This document shows positions 43,330-52,102 of a stretch of 64,000 bases of DNA, piece by piece (positions within the stretch are counted from its first letter, which is position 1; the number at the start of each line of letters is the position of its first letter). The notes beneath the pieces were generated by a model. That model was not told the origin of the DNA. It made no database searches and was given only the letters and a program-made list of their open reading frames with translations. The stretch is taken from positions 62,001 through 126,000 of the forward strand of contig NZ_FOLB01000005.1 of NCBI RefSeq assembly GCF_900112345.1, given 5' to 3'. The translations under genes and the position numbers were made by a program. Source of the DNA: Nocardioides terrae. Its GTDB lineage: Bacteria; Actinomycetota; Actinomycetes; Propionibacteriales; Nocardioidaceae.

Positions 43330-44403
43330 TCAGGTGTTCTTCCGAGATGCCAGTCGCTGCTGCAGGAGAACGGCGACGACGATGATGAGCCCCTTCACGA
43401 CCGACTGGGCGGAGATGGAGAGGTTGTTGAGGGTGAAGACGTTGGACAGGGTCGTGAAGATGAGGACGCCCAGGACGCTGCCGACGACCGTCCCGCGGCC
43501 GCCGGTGAGCAGCGTGCCGCCGATGACCACGGCGGCGATCGCGTCCAGCTCGAGCAGGGTGCCGTGGGTCGAGCTGCCGGTGGTGGTCCGTGCCACGAGC
43601 ATGACGGCGGCGATGCCGCAGCAGAGGCCGACGAGGACGTAGAGCAGCACGGTGTGGCGCTTGACGTGGATGCCCGCCAGGCGCGCGGCCTCCGGGTTGC
43701 CGCCGACCGCGATCGTGCGGCGGCCGAAGGTCGTGCGGTTGAGCAGGACCCATCCTGCGGCGGAGACCAGGAAGAAGACGATCACGATGACCGGCACGCC
43801 GACGACCTCGTCGTTGAAGAAGTCGCGCAGCCCGGTGGCCGTGAGGATCTGGGTCCTCCGGTTGGAGATGATCTCGGCCAGCCCGCGGGCACTGGCCAGC
43901 ATGGCCAGCGTCGCGATGAACGGCACCACGCCGCCGTACGCGATGAGGAGGCCGTTGACCAGGCCGCACCCGGCGCCGACGAGCAGCGCCGTGGTGACGA
44001 TGACCATCCAGTGGGTGTCCTCGGCCAGCCGCTGCGTCGCCAGGGTCGTGCACCACACCGACGACAGGGCCAGGATCGCGCCCACCGACAGGTCGATGCC
44101 CCCGCCGGTGATGACGAACGTCATCCCGATGCTGACGACCCCGACCACCGAGGCCAGCCGGAGGATCGTGAGCATGTTGTCGACGGTGGCGAACCGGTCG
44201 CCGGCCGTGATCACGCCGGCCAGGCAGAGCAGGACCAGCGCGACCACCAGGCCGAGGTTGCGCCCCGCGCTGCTGCGCAGGATCCCCGGCAGGCCGGAGC
44301 GCCGGGTCGAGCCGGCCTCGAGCGCGGCCTGCTCGACCCGGGCGGTGTCGCTCCCGGCACCGTTCCCCTGGGGTGCCGTGCCGATCGTCGGATTGTCCGT
44401 CAC
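43330..44403 (-). CDS. Sugar ABC transporter permease (RbsC-like)
   Basis: A 357-residue permease with about nine or ten membrane helices. The family signature GGGIDLSVGAILALSS appears after the third helix, and GGTLLTGGRGTVVGSVLGVL near the end. The first 45 residues are a Gly/Ala-rich cytoplasmic tail. The GTG start overlaps the ATPase stop (GTGA), so the pair is translationally coupled. Confidence 0.94.
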   Translation of the reverse strand: MTDNPTIGTAPQGNGAGSDTARVEQAALEAGSTRRSGLPGILRSSAGRNLGLVVALVLLCLAGVITAGDRFATVDNMLTILRLASVVGVVSIGMTFVITGGGIDLSVGAILALSSVWCTTLATQRLAEDTHWMVIVTTALLVGAGCGLVNGLLIAYGGVVPFIATLAMLASARGLAEIISNRRTQILTATGLRDFFNDEVVGVPVIVIVFFLVSAAGWVLLNRTTFGRRTIAVGGNPEAARLAGIHVKRHTVLLYVLVGLCCGIAAVMLVARTTTGSSTHGTLLELDAIAAVVIGGTLLTGGRGTVVGSVLGVLIFTTLSNVFTLNNLSISAQSVVKGLIIVVAVLLQQRLASRKNT

Positions 44404-45929
44404 GCGACTCTTCCTTCCATGACCAGGTCGAGGACCTTCGACTCGTCCAGCTCCTCGGCGGGCGCCTCGTGCACGACCTCGCCCTCGCGTACGACGAGCA
44501 CGCGATCGGCCAGGCCGAGCACCTCCTCGACCTCGCTGGAGACCACCACGACGGCGACACCGGAGTCGGCGAGCGCGCGGATCAGGGCGTAGATCTCGGT
44601 CCGCGCTCCGACGTCCACGCCTCGGGTCGGCTCGTCGAGCAGCAGCACCCGGCACTCACGCAGCAGCCAGCGGGCGAGGAGCACCTTCTGCTGGTTGCCG
44701 CCGGACAGCGTGCGCGCCGCCTGCGTCGTCCGACGCGGGCGTACGTCGAGCTGCTCGGCGAGCTCGTCGGCCCGGCGGCGCTCCTCGGCCATGTCGAGGA
44801 AGCCCGCGCGGGCGAACCGGTCCATCGAGGCCATCGTGATGTTGCGGTAGACCGCCTCGTCGAGCAGCAGGCCCTGGCTCTTGCGCTCCTCGGGGCACAG
44901 CCCGACGCCGGCGTTGACGGCGGCGGTCACCGACCCGCGCCGGAGCCGTCGGCCGGCGACCCGGACCGTGCCGCTGCCGGCCCGGCGGCCGCCGTACACG
45001 GTCTCGATGATCTCGGACCGGCCGGCGCCGACCAGCCCGGCCAGGCCGAGGATCTCGCCTGCTCGGACCGTGAAGCTGACGTCGCCGAACACGCCCGGCA
45101 GGGCCAGGTCCTCGACCTGCAGCATCGGCTCGCCGAGCGGACGGCCGGTGCGCGGCGGGAAGACGTACTCGATCGACCGACCGGTCATCAGGCGGATCAG
45201 CTCGGCGGTCGGCGTCGACTCGACGGCGAGACCGGTCGCGACGGTGCGACCGTCCTTGAGCACTGTGAGCCGGTCGCCGATCTCCCGGATCTCCTCGAGC
45301 CGGTGGGAGATGTAGACGACGGCCACGCCCTGCGCGGTGAGTCCCCGGATGACGCGGAAGAGGTTGCGCACCTCCTCCTGGTCGAGCACGGCCGACGGCT
45401 CGTCGAGGACCAGCAGACGGATGTCGTGGGACAGCGCGCGCGCCATGCTGACGACCTGCTGCGCCGCTGGGGACAGGCCGCCGACGAGGCGGCCCGGTCG
45501 GATCTCGGGGTGACCGAGCCGGATCATCAGGTCCGTGGTGCGCCGGGTCGTCTCGCGGCGCTGGGAGAAGCCGCCGGTGGAGAGCTCGTGGCCGAGGAAG
45601 ATGTTCTCCGCCACGGTGAGCTCGGGCACCAGGTCGAGCTCCTGGTAGATCGTCGCCATGCCACGCCGCAGCGCCTGCGCCGGGCTCGACAGGGTCGTCC
45701 GCTCGCCGTCCCAGACGATCGTGCCGTCGTCGGGCTGGTGGACGCCCGAGAGGACCTTGATGAGGGTCGACTTGCCGGCGCCGTTCTGGCCCAGCAGGCA
45801 GTGCACCTCGCCGGCGCGCACGTCCAGGTCGACCCCGGCGAGCGCCAGCGCGCCGGGGAACTCCTTGACGATCCCGCTCATCCGCAGCAGCGCGCCGGAC
45901 TGCGTCGCGTGCTCAGTGGCCTCGGCCAT
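44400..45929 (-). CDS. Sugar ABC transporter ATP-binding protein (RbsA/MglA-like)
   Basis: A 509-residue protein with two fused nucleotide-binding domains. The first has Walker A GQNGAGKSTLIKVL and a degenerate signature GGLSPAAQQ. The second has a degenerate Walker A (GLAGLVGAGRSEI) and an intact LSGGNQQKVLLARWL, as in RbsA/XylG. The ATG at 45929 (MAEATEH) follows GGAGGG with 6-nt spacing; earlier ATGs at 45935 and 45962 are less likely. It is the first gene of the sugar operon, with the promoter at 45977-46006. Confidence 0.95.
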   Translation of the reverse strand: MAEATEHATQSGALLRMSGIVKEFPGALALAGVDLDVRAGEVHCLLGQNGAGKSTLIKVLSGVHQPDDGTIVWDGERTTLSSPAQALRRGMATIYQELDLVPELTVAENIFLGHELSTGGFSQRRETTRRTTDLMIRLGHPEIRPGRLVGGLSPAAQQVVSMARALSHDIRLLVLDEPSAVLDQEEVRNLFRVIRGLTAQGVAVVYISHRLEEIREIGDRLTVLKDGRTVATGLAVESTPTAELIRLMTGRSIEYVFPPRTGRPLGEPMLQVEDLALPGVFGDVSFTVRAGEILGLAGLVGAGRSEIIETVYGGRRAGSGTVRVAGRRLRRGSVTAAVNAGVGLCPEERKSQGLLLDEAVYRNITMASMDRFARAGFLDMAEERRRADELAEQLDVRPRRTTQAARTLSGGNQQKVLLARWLLRECRVLLLDEPTRGVDVGARTEIYALIRALADSGVAVVVVSSEVEEVLGLADRVLVVREGEVVHEAPAEELDESKVLDLVMEGRVA

Positions 45930-45976
45930 GCCCATCCCTCCACGCGGAGTGACGCTCGTCACCTCGCGCGACCCGC

Positions 45977-46006
45977 ACGTTAGAGGGGTCGGCCCGGGTC
46001 TTTCAA
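45977..46006 (-). promoter_or_regulatory. Promoter of the sugar ABC operon
   Basis: On the minus strand a -35 TTGAAA (46006-46001), an 18-bp spacer and a -10 TAACGT (45982-45977) lie about 50 bp before the ATG. A CTAATTAG palindrome (46017-46024) just upstream of the -35 could bind the adjacent ROK regulator. Confidence 0.6.
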
Positions 46007-46065
46007 GAGCATTCTGCTAATTAGTGCCCAGTTGTGGTCAAACTTTCGTCAGTGATTGGACAAAG

Positions 46066-47271
46066 TCAGAGCCGCTCATCGACGGCGTAGACCGAGTCGC
46101 TGATCAGCCGGGCCGCGCCGATGACCCCGCCCTCGTCGCCGAGCTCCGACACGACGATCGGCAGGCTGCCGGTGGCGAGCGGGAGGGAGTTGCGGTAGGT
46201 CACCGCGCGGATCTCGGCCAGCAGGGCGTGGCCCAGGCCGGTCACCCGGCCGCCGATGACGATCAGGCCCGGGTTGAAGAACGACACCAGGCTGGCCAGG
46301 ACCTGGCCGACGCGGCGGCCGCTCTCCCGCATCAGCCGCAGCGACTCCGGGTCGCCCTGGGAGACGGCGGTCGCGACGTCGGCGGCGGTGAGCGCCTCAC
46401 CCCGCTGCTCGAGCAGGTCGGCGAGCGCGGTCGAGCGACCGGACCGCGCCAGGGCGTTCGCCTCCCGGGCCAGGGCCGCTCCCCCGGCGTACGCCTCGAG
46501 GCAGCCGGTGTTGCCGCAGGCGCACTGCGGACCGCCGTCCTCGACCCGGATGTGCCCGATGTCGCCGGCGCAGCCGTCGACGCCACGGTAGAGCTCTCCG
46601 TCGATGACGATCCCGCAGCCGATGCCGGTCCCGATCTTGACGAAGAGGAAGTCGTTGACGCTGCGCGCGACCCCGGCGTGCTGCTCGCCGACGGCGAGGG
46701 CATTGACGTCGTTGTCCAGCACGACCGGACAGCCCAGCTCGCGGGAGAGGGCGTCGCGCACAGGGTAGCCGTCCCACCCGGGCATGATCGGCGGTGAGAC
46801 CGGGACGCCGCGGTGGAAGTCGACGGGGCCGGGTACGGCGATGCCGGCGCCGAGGGGCTTGTCGACACCGGCCTCCGCCAGGACCTCGCGGGCCACCTCC
46901 AGCGCGATCGCCAGCACGGCCTCCGGCCCCTGCCGGATGTCGCACGGCCGCTCCCTGACGGCGAGCAGCCCGAGCCGTCCGTCGGTCACGCCGACCGAGA
47001 GGCCGGTGGCGCCGATCGCGACGCCGAGGAAGCGGATGTCGGCGGCCAGGTCGACCATGGTCGAGCGCCGGCCGCCCCGCGACGCCGCGGGACCGGCGTC
47101 CTGCGCCAGACCCAGCTCGCCGAGGCGCGCCACCTCCACCGCGATGGTGGTCCGCGAGACCGCCAGGCGGTCGGCGAGCTGCACCTTCGACAGCGGGCCG
47201 TCGTCACGCAACCGGGCGAGGACGCGGGCCTGCATCGGGCTCTCAGCCCGGCCCGCCAAGGAATGCCGCAC
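46066..47271 (-). CDS. ROK family transcriptional regulator
   Basis: A 401-residue repressor with an N-terminal winged helix (SKVQLADRLAVSRTTIAVEV) and a ROK sugar-binding domain: GAGIAVPGPVDF, LDNDVNALAVGEQ, and the zinc motif CACGNTGCLEAYAGG. It lies immediately upstream of the ABC operon in the same orientation, so it probably regulates that operon in response to its sugar. The GTG at 47271 is 6 nt after CAGGAT. ROK sugar kinases lack the helix-turn-helix, so regulator is the better call. Confidence 0.93.
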   Translation of the reverse strand: MRHSLAGRAESPMQARVLARLRDDGPLSKVQLADRLAVSRTTIAVEVARLGELGLAQDAGPAASRGGRRSTMVDLAADIRFLGVAIGATGLSVGVTDGRLGLLAVRERPCDIRQGPEAVLAIALEVAREVLAEAGVDKPLGAGIAVPGPVDFHRGVPVSPPIMPGWDGYPVRDALSRELGCPVVLDNDVNALAVGEQHAGVARSVNDFLFVKIGTGIGCGIVIDGELYRGVDGCAGDIGHIRVEDGGPQCACGNTGCLEAYAGGAALAREANALARSGRSTALADLLEQRGEALTAADVATAVSQGDPESLRLMRESGRRVGQVLASLVSFFNPGLIVIGGRVTGLGHALLAEIRAVTYRNSLPLATGSLPIVVSELGDEGGVIGAARLISDSVYAVDERL

Positions 47272-47441
47272 GGGTGGATCCTGCCACGGTGGGCGTGATC
47301 ACACCGACGGCGCTGACCTGCACAGACGATCCGTACGCGTGGATCGGCCCGAACCGGGGCACTGTCAGGTTTTGCTTGTTACCCGCCGGTTTGGCACCGT
47401 CGAAGGCCCATTTCAGGCTCGCAACAACTGAAGAGGACAGC

Positions 47442-49211
47442 ATGACGACCCAGCAGGACCGTAGACACCACATTCGCGAACGCGCGGCGGACGCGCTCCG
47501 CAAGCCCGCCGCGGACGTCGTACCCCACCCCGCTCTCGACCTGCCGAACCCACCGCCCGTGGAGCGGGCGGGGCTCGACAAGGTCGTCTTCGGCGTGACG
47601 GCACTGCTCGCCCTCGCCTTCCTGGTGTGGGGCTTCGTGAGCACCGACTCGCTGGCCGACGCGTCCGGCAAGGCGCTGACGACGGTGATGGACGACGCCG
47701 GATGGCTGTTCGTGCTCACCGCCAGCGGCTTCGTCGTCTTCGTGATCTGGCTGGCCGCGAGCCGCTTCGGCGAGATCAGGCTCGGCCGCGACGACGAGGA
47801 GCCCGAGTTCCGCACGTCGTCGTGGGTGGCCATGATGTTCAGCGCCGGCATGGGCATCGGGCTGATGTTCTACGGCGTGAGCGAGCCGGTCAGTCACCTC
47901 GTCACCCCGCCGCCGGGCACCGGTGAGGCGGGCGGCCCTGCGGCCGTGCAGCACGCGATGGCGACCACGCTCTTCCACTGGACGTTGCACCCGTGGGCGA
48001 TCTACGCCGTCGTCGGGCTCGCGATCGCCTACGGCGTCTATCGCAAGGGCCGCCTGCAGCTCATCTCCGCCGCCTTCGAGCCGCTCCTCGGCCGGCACGC
48101 CAACGGCGGCTGGGGCAAGGTCATCGACATCCTCGCGATCTTCGCGACCCTCTTCGGCTCGGCGGCCTCCCTGGGTCTCGGCGCGCTGCAGATCCGCAGC
48201 GGGCTGCAGATCGTCACGGGCATCGGCGCGACCGGCAACGCGCTCCTCGTCGGCATCATCGCCGTCCTCACGGTGGCGTTCGTGCTGTCGGCCGTCTCCG
48301 GGGTCGCCAAGGGCATCCAGTGGCTGTCCAACATCAACATGGTGCTGGCCGTCGTGCTCGCTGCGTTCCTCTTCGTGGTCGGCCCGACCGTCTTCATGCT
48401 CAACCTGGTGCCGACCTCGCTCGGCAGCTACGTCCAGGACCTGCCGATGATGGCCGCGCGCACCGGCGCGGAGGGCACCGACACCCAGGAGTGGCTGGGC
48501 AGCTGGACGATCTTCTACTGGGCGTGGTGGCTGTCGTGGACGCCGTTCGTCGGCATGTTCATCGCCCGGATCTCTCGTGGGCGGACGATCCGCCAGTTCG
48601 TCACCGGCGTGCTGCTCGTGCCGAGCCTGGTGAGCGTCATCTGGTTCTGCATCCTCGGCGGCGCGGCGATGGACCTCCAGAAGACCGGCACCGACATCGC
48701 GGGGGCGGGCGGCCTCGAGTCGCAGCTCTTCACGACGCTCGACTCCTTCCCGATGGCGAAGGTCGCGTCCGTGCTGGTGATGCTGCTCGTGGCCATCTTC
48801 TTCGTCTCGGGCGCCGACGCGGCCTCGATCGTGATGGGCACCCTGTCCGAGCACGGCACCCAGTCGCCGACCCGCGGGACGGTGATCTTCTGGGGCGTCG
48901 CGACCGGCGCCGTCGCCGCGGTGATGCTGCTGGTCGGCGGCGAGGACGCGCTGACCGGGCTGCAGTCGATCACCATCGTCGCCGCGCTGCCGTTCGTGGT
49001 GGTGATGGTCGGCCTGGCGATCGCGCTGGTGAAGGACCTGCGCTCCGACCCGCTGATCGTGCGGCGTCAGTACGCCCGCGAGGCGGTCGCCCAGGCGGTC
49101 GTCACCGGCGTCACCGAGCACGGCGACGACTTCGTGCTCTCCGTCGAATCGGCCGAGCCGGAGCAGGACACCGCCGAGGCGGCCGGGCCGGAGGCCGAGC
49201 CCGACCGCTGA
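47442..49211 (+). CDS. BCCT family betaine/carnitine/choline transporter
   Basis: A 589-residue sodium- or proton-coupled carrier with twelve helices. BCCT motifs: GMGIGLMFYGVSEPVSH and the Trp-rich box WTIFYWAWWLSWTPFVGMFI followed by ARISRGRTIRQF. A 45-residue N-terminal tail and a Glu-rich C-terminal tail (SAEPEQDTAEAAGPEAEP) are cytoplasmic and may sense osmotic state. It most likely takes up glycine betaine or similar osmolytes. GAGGA precedes the ATG at 47442. A family B palindrome follows the stop by 20 bp and could terminate it. Confidence 0.93.
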   Translation: MTTQQDRRHHIRERAADALRKPAADVVPHPALDLPNPPPVERAGLDKVVFGVTALLALAFLVWGFVSTDSLADASGKALTTVMDDAGWLFVLTASGFVVFVIWLAASRFGEIRLGRDDEEPEFRTSSWVAMMFSAGMGIGLMFYGVSEPVSHLVTPPPGTGEAGGPAAVQHAMATTLFHWTLHPWAIYAVVGLAIAYGVYRKGRLQLISAAFEPLLGRHANGGWGKVIDILAIFATLFGSAASLGLGALQIRSGLQIVTGIGATGNALLVGIIAVLTVAFVLSAVSGVAKGIQWLSNINMVLAVVLAAFLFVVGPTVFMLNLVPTSLGSYVQDLPMMAARTGAEGTDTQEWLGSWTIFYWAWWLSWTPFVGMFIARISRGRTIRQFVTGVLLVPSLVSVIWFCILGGAAMDLQKTGTDIAGAGGLESQLFTTLDSFPMAKVASVLVMLLVAIFFVSGADAASIVMGTLSEHGTQSPTRGTVIFWGVATGAVAAVMLLVGGEDALTGLQSITIVAALPFVVVMVGLAIALVKDLRSDPLIVRRQYAREAVAQAVVTGVTEHGDDFVLSVESAEPEQDTAEAAGPEAEPDR

Positions 49212-49231
49212 GTCGTCGTCCGGCGCCCGGT

Positions 49232-49318
49232 GAGGACCTCTTGGGGGTCGCGTGGCGCGCGTGGCAGGTGATGCGCCCCAGCGGTCGCGTCGACCCCTCG
49301 CGCCCCAAGAGGTCCTCG
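49232..49318. repeat. Family B palindromic repeat, upstream of the DUF559-like gene
   Basis: GAGGACCTCTTGGGG (49232-49246) and CCCCAAGAGGTCCTC (49304-49318) are perfect 15-bp inverted repeats around 57 bp. It lies between the BCCT stop and the next ATG. Confidence 0.85.
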
Positions 49319-49369
49319 GGCTGTGGAGAGCCGGTCGCCCGGCCGAGCGATCCGCGGCACCTTGGGGGC

Positions 49370-50179
49370 ATGGATCACGAGGAGCGCGTACGCCGCGCCG
49401 TCAACGCGGCGCACGAGGCGGCGATCGCCTCGGGCGGCGTCGTCTGCCGCGGCAGCGCGGCACTCGCCCACGGGTGGGAGGTCCTCCGCATCCCGGGCCG
49501 CCCGCAGGTCACCGTGCCCAAGGGGCGTCGCAAGGAGCGCCTCGACCCTCGCCTGGTGGAGTACCGCAAGCTCAACCTCCCGGAGCACCAGGTCGACGAA
49601 GTCGTGACCGTCGAGTGGCGCACGCTGAGCGACTGCCTCCGCTACTACCCCGCCTCCGAGGGCCTCTGCATCGCAGACTCGGCCCTGCTCCACGGCTTCG
49701 CGCACGACCGCCTCGTCGAGCTGGCGAAGGCGGCACGCGGACCCAATGCGTTCAAGGTCAAGCTGGTCGCGGCAGCGGTCGACGAGCGAGCGGCCAACGT
49801 CTTCGAGTCTGCGACGCGTGCGATCGCGCTGAGTGTGGCCGGCCTTGACGCGACCCCACAGGTGTCCATCTACCAGGACGGTGCCTTCCTCGGTCGGCCG
49901 GACCTCGTCGACCGGCAGCTGGGCCTGATCATCGAGGCGGACTCCGCGAAGGAGCATGCGACCGTCGAGGGGATCAACCGCGATGCGGCGCGCTACGACA
50001 CCTTCGTGATCCACGGCTGGGTCGTGCTCCGGTTCACCTGGCGTCAGGCCGTGCACCGTCCTCATTGGGCCCGGTCGGTGCTCATCGCTGCGGTCGAGCG
50101 TCGGCGTACGGAGCTCGGGCTGCCCCTGCTGCCACGGCCGAGGATCCTCTGGGTCCCGAGTCGCCGCAGGGCCGCATGA
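49370..50179 (+). CDS. DUF559/Vsr-like endonuclease-fold protein with AbiEi-like N-terminus
   Basis: A 269-residue protein. The N-terminal part reads VVCRGSAALAHGWEVLRIPG and CIADSALLHGF, like the AbiEi-type wing found in many actinobacterial orphans. The C-terminal part (LGLIIEADSAKEHATVEG, then RYDTFVIHGWVVLRFTW) has the PD-(D/E)xK layout of DUF559/Vsr nucleases, with Glu-x-Asp and the closing GWVVLRFTW strand. These genes are often multi-copy in Nocardioides-like genomes; no partner toxin is next to it. It is bracketed by family B repeats (49232-49318 and 50213-50320). Confidence 0.75.
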   Translation: MDHEERVRRAVNAAHEAAIASGGVVCRGSAALAHGWEVLRIPGRPQVTVPKGRRKERLDPRLVEYRKLNLPEHQVDEVVTVEWRTLSDCLRYYPASEGLCIADSALLHGFAHDRLVELAKAARGPNAFKVKLVAAAVDERAANVFESATRAIALSVAGLDATPQVSIYQDGAFLGRPDLVDRQLGLIIEADSAKEHATVEGINRDAARYDTFVIHGWVVLRFTWRQAVHRPHWARSVLIAAVERRRTELGLPLLPRPRILWVPSRRRAA

Positions 50180-50212
50180 GGTGCTGCACAGGTCTCACTG
50201 ACCGCACGGGAC

Positions 50213-50320
50213 GCAAGGGGTCCTCGGGCGAAGACCCCTTGTGCCGCGAGGGGCACGCGAGGAGCACGAGGCAGCGCACGAGCCACGCCGGGCACACGAA
50301 CCCCAAGAGGTCCCCAGGTC
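50213..50320. repeat. Family B palindromic repeat, downstream of the DUF559-like gene
   Basis: It contains GCAAGGGGTCCTCGGGCGAA (50213-50232) running into GACCCCTTGTG, a short hairpin, and ends CCCCAAGAGGTCCCC (50301-50315). The first part is nearly identical to hrpA 2901-2928. It lies between convergent genes. Confidence 0.8.
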
Positions 50321-50327
50321 GCGAGGG

Positions 50328-51011
50328 TCAGCTCGGCAGGTGCCGGGCCACCCAGTCGCCGTACTCGCGGTGGCCGGTCGGCGTGAGGTGCAGCCGGTCG
50401 GCGAGGTAGGGCAGACCGGTGAGGTGGATCGAGGAGACGTAGTCGACCCCGGCCGCCCTCGAGAGCGCCGCCAGCCAGCGGTCGACGCGCTGCGCGCCTG
50501 CCCGGCGACGCGGGGCGGGCGCAGGTCCGACGACGACCACGGTGCGTCCCTGGAGCCGCGACATGAGGAGCCGGAAGCCGGAGCGTACGGCGGCGTAGGA
50601 CTGGTCGAAGTCGTTGAGCCCGCCCTCGACGACGACCAGGTCGGCGCCGCGGGCGGTGCCCGCGCGGGTCGCGTAGGACACCGCGCCGCAGGGCGAGGCG
50701 TGGGCCGAGAACCCGGACCCGGAGAAGCCGTCCACGCGGACCTGACCGGGCAGCCGGGAGGGCCAGCCACGGCGAGGGTCGGTCAGCTTGTAGCCCGCGG
50801 ACCACGAGTCGCCGATCACGACGACCGGCCGCCCGGAGCCGGCGACGCGCTTGAGCTGGGTCGCGTGGTCGGCCGCGAAGCGGTGGCACTGGGCGGCTCC
50901 CGACGCGCTCGCGGGTCCGCGCAGCGCGACCATACCGGCGAGCGCGAGGCCGACGGCGATGACGAGAGCGAGCGAGACCGAGAGGACGGCCCGGCTTCTG
51001 ACGCGAGGCAC
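50328..51011 (-). CDS. SGNH/GDSL-type hydrolase, exported
   Basis: A 227-residue protein. An N-terminal helix (VLSVSLALVIAVGLALAGMV) followed by ASASGAAQ is a signal peptide or anchor. The hydrolase block I is VVVIGDSWSAGY (GDS nucleophile), block III GGLNDF, and the C-terminal H is in LTPTGHREYGDW, giving a full Ser-Asp-His set. It probably hydrolyses an ester on a cell-surface or external substrate. The GTG at 51011 (PRVRSRAVLSV) is chosen so that the signal starts with basic residues. Confidence 0.85.
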   Translation of the reverse strand: MPRVRSRAVLSVSLALVIAVGLALAGMVALRGPASASGAAQCHRFAADHATQLKRVAGSGRPVVVIGDSWSAGYKLTDPRRGWPSRLPGQVRVDGFSGSGFSAHASPCGAVSYATRAGTARGADLVVVEGGLNDFDQSYAAVRSGFRLLMSRLQGRTVVVVGPAPAPRRRAGAQRVDRWLAALSRAAGVDYVSSIHLTGLPYLADRLHLTPTGHREYGDWVARHLPS

Positions 51012-51078
51012 GCGACCATGGTGAGCGTCCGCCCCGACTTTCGCAGCAGAATTCCGCAAGAGTGATCTGAACGAGGTA

Positions 51079-51109
51079 CGCCGGCCGGGCCGAGGTGGCC
51101 CGGCCGGCG
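51079..51109 (-). terminator. Terminator of the 1184-aa/320-aa operon
   Basis: CGCCGGCCGGGCC (51079-51091) and GGCCCGGCCGGCG (51097-51109) form a perfect 13-bp stem with a 5-nt loop, 18 bp after the stop of the 320-aa gene. Confidence 0.75.
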
Positions 51110-51127
51110 CCTCCATCCGGCGGCCGG

Positions 51128-52090
51128 TCACGCGCTCGCGAACTCCGTCCCGTTCCAGACCAGGTCGAGCCGGGCGGCGAACGGGGAGTCGCCGATCCGG
51201 TCGGCCGGGTAGAGCAGGGCCAGCTCGTCACGCAGCCGAGTGACCCCCGGCAGGAGTCCCGCGACGCAGACGAGCGAGGCCCACGCCGTGTCCGCGGGCG
51301 TCGTCGGCGCAGCGTCCACGGGTGTGGTGACCCACCCCTGGGCCGCGAGGATCGGAGCGACCGACACGAGCTTCGTCGGCCCCAGCGAGCCGAGCACCGG
51401 CTCGCCGGTGTCGGGGTCGAGGGCCGCCGTCTCGACGGTCACGTCGGGCAGCGTCGCCGTCGGCGCGGCGGCGGCGTCGGGCCGTGCCCACACCGTGAAC
51501 GGCGAGGCCGGCTCGTGGGCCAGCACGAGACTGTCGGTGAGCGGATCGGCGAGCGCAGCGGTCGGGAGCAGCCGCAGCCGACGCCCGATCGCCTCCAGGT
51601 CGTCCGACGCCGTGGACAGGTCCGGCGCGAGCGGCGGTGACCACAGCGGCAGGACGGCACCGAACGCGTGGACGGCGTCCCGCGCGGCGACGACGCCGCC
51701 GGCGAGATCGCTGCGCACCAGCACCGAACCCGGTGCTGTCGGGCCGGCGTCACCCTCGGGTCGGTCGTTGGCGAGCGAGGTGAACCCCAGCAGCGTCGGA
51801 CCTGGAGCGAGCGCCCGCGCGGAGCCGCTGGCGATCCCCAGCGCCCCGGCGACGACGTCGAGCAGCGTCTGCCGCTGGCCGAGCGTCTCGAGCAGGTTGA
51901 AGTAGCCGCCCGACTCGGTGACGTTGAGGGGTGCCGGGACGCGGGTGGGGATGAGGTCCCCGTCGAGCGCGAGGCGGCGCAGCAGCAGCGTCTGCGCCTC
52001 CACGGCCTCGGGGTTGGAGGCGGCCTGGATCACCGCGGTCAGGGCATCGAGCGCGCGGTCCTCGGCGCTCGAAGGGGTGGTTTCAGTCAT
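51128..52090 (-). CDS. Uncharacterised 320-aa protein, partner of the 1184-aa protein
   Basis: No domain recognised. The N-terminus (MTETTPSSAEDRALDALTAV) is helical. LETLGQRQTLLDVVAGALGI and LLGFTSLANDRP suggest a compact alpha/beta domain, and the second half is Pro/Asp/Thr-rich with beta-strand-like VTVETAALDPDTGEPVL. It ends LDLVWNGTEFASA. No signal peptide, membrane helix or catalytic motif is seen. An AGGAGG Shine-Dalgarno lies just after the stop of the upstream 1184-aa gene (12-bp gap), so the two are translationally linked. It may be an adaptor or a secreted partner. Confidence 0.8.
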   Translation of the reverse strand: MTETTPSSAEDRALDALTAVIQAASNPEAVEAQTLLLRRLALDGDLIPTRVPAPLNVTESGGYFNLLETLGQRQTLLDVVAGALGIASGSARALAPGPTLLGFTSLANDRPEGDAGPTAPGSVLVRSDLAGGVVAARDAVHAFGAVLPLWSPPLAPDLSTASDDLEAIGRRLRLLPTAALADPLTDSLVLAHEPASPFTVWARPDAAAAPTATLPDVTVETAALDPDTGEPVLGSLGPTKLVSVAPILAAQGWVTTPVDAAPTTPADTAWASLVCVAGLLPGVTRLRDELALLYPADRIGDSPFAARLDLVWNGTEFASA

Positions 52091-52102
52091 GGCGGTCTCC
52101 TC

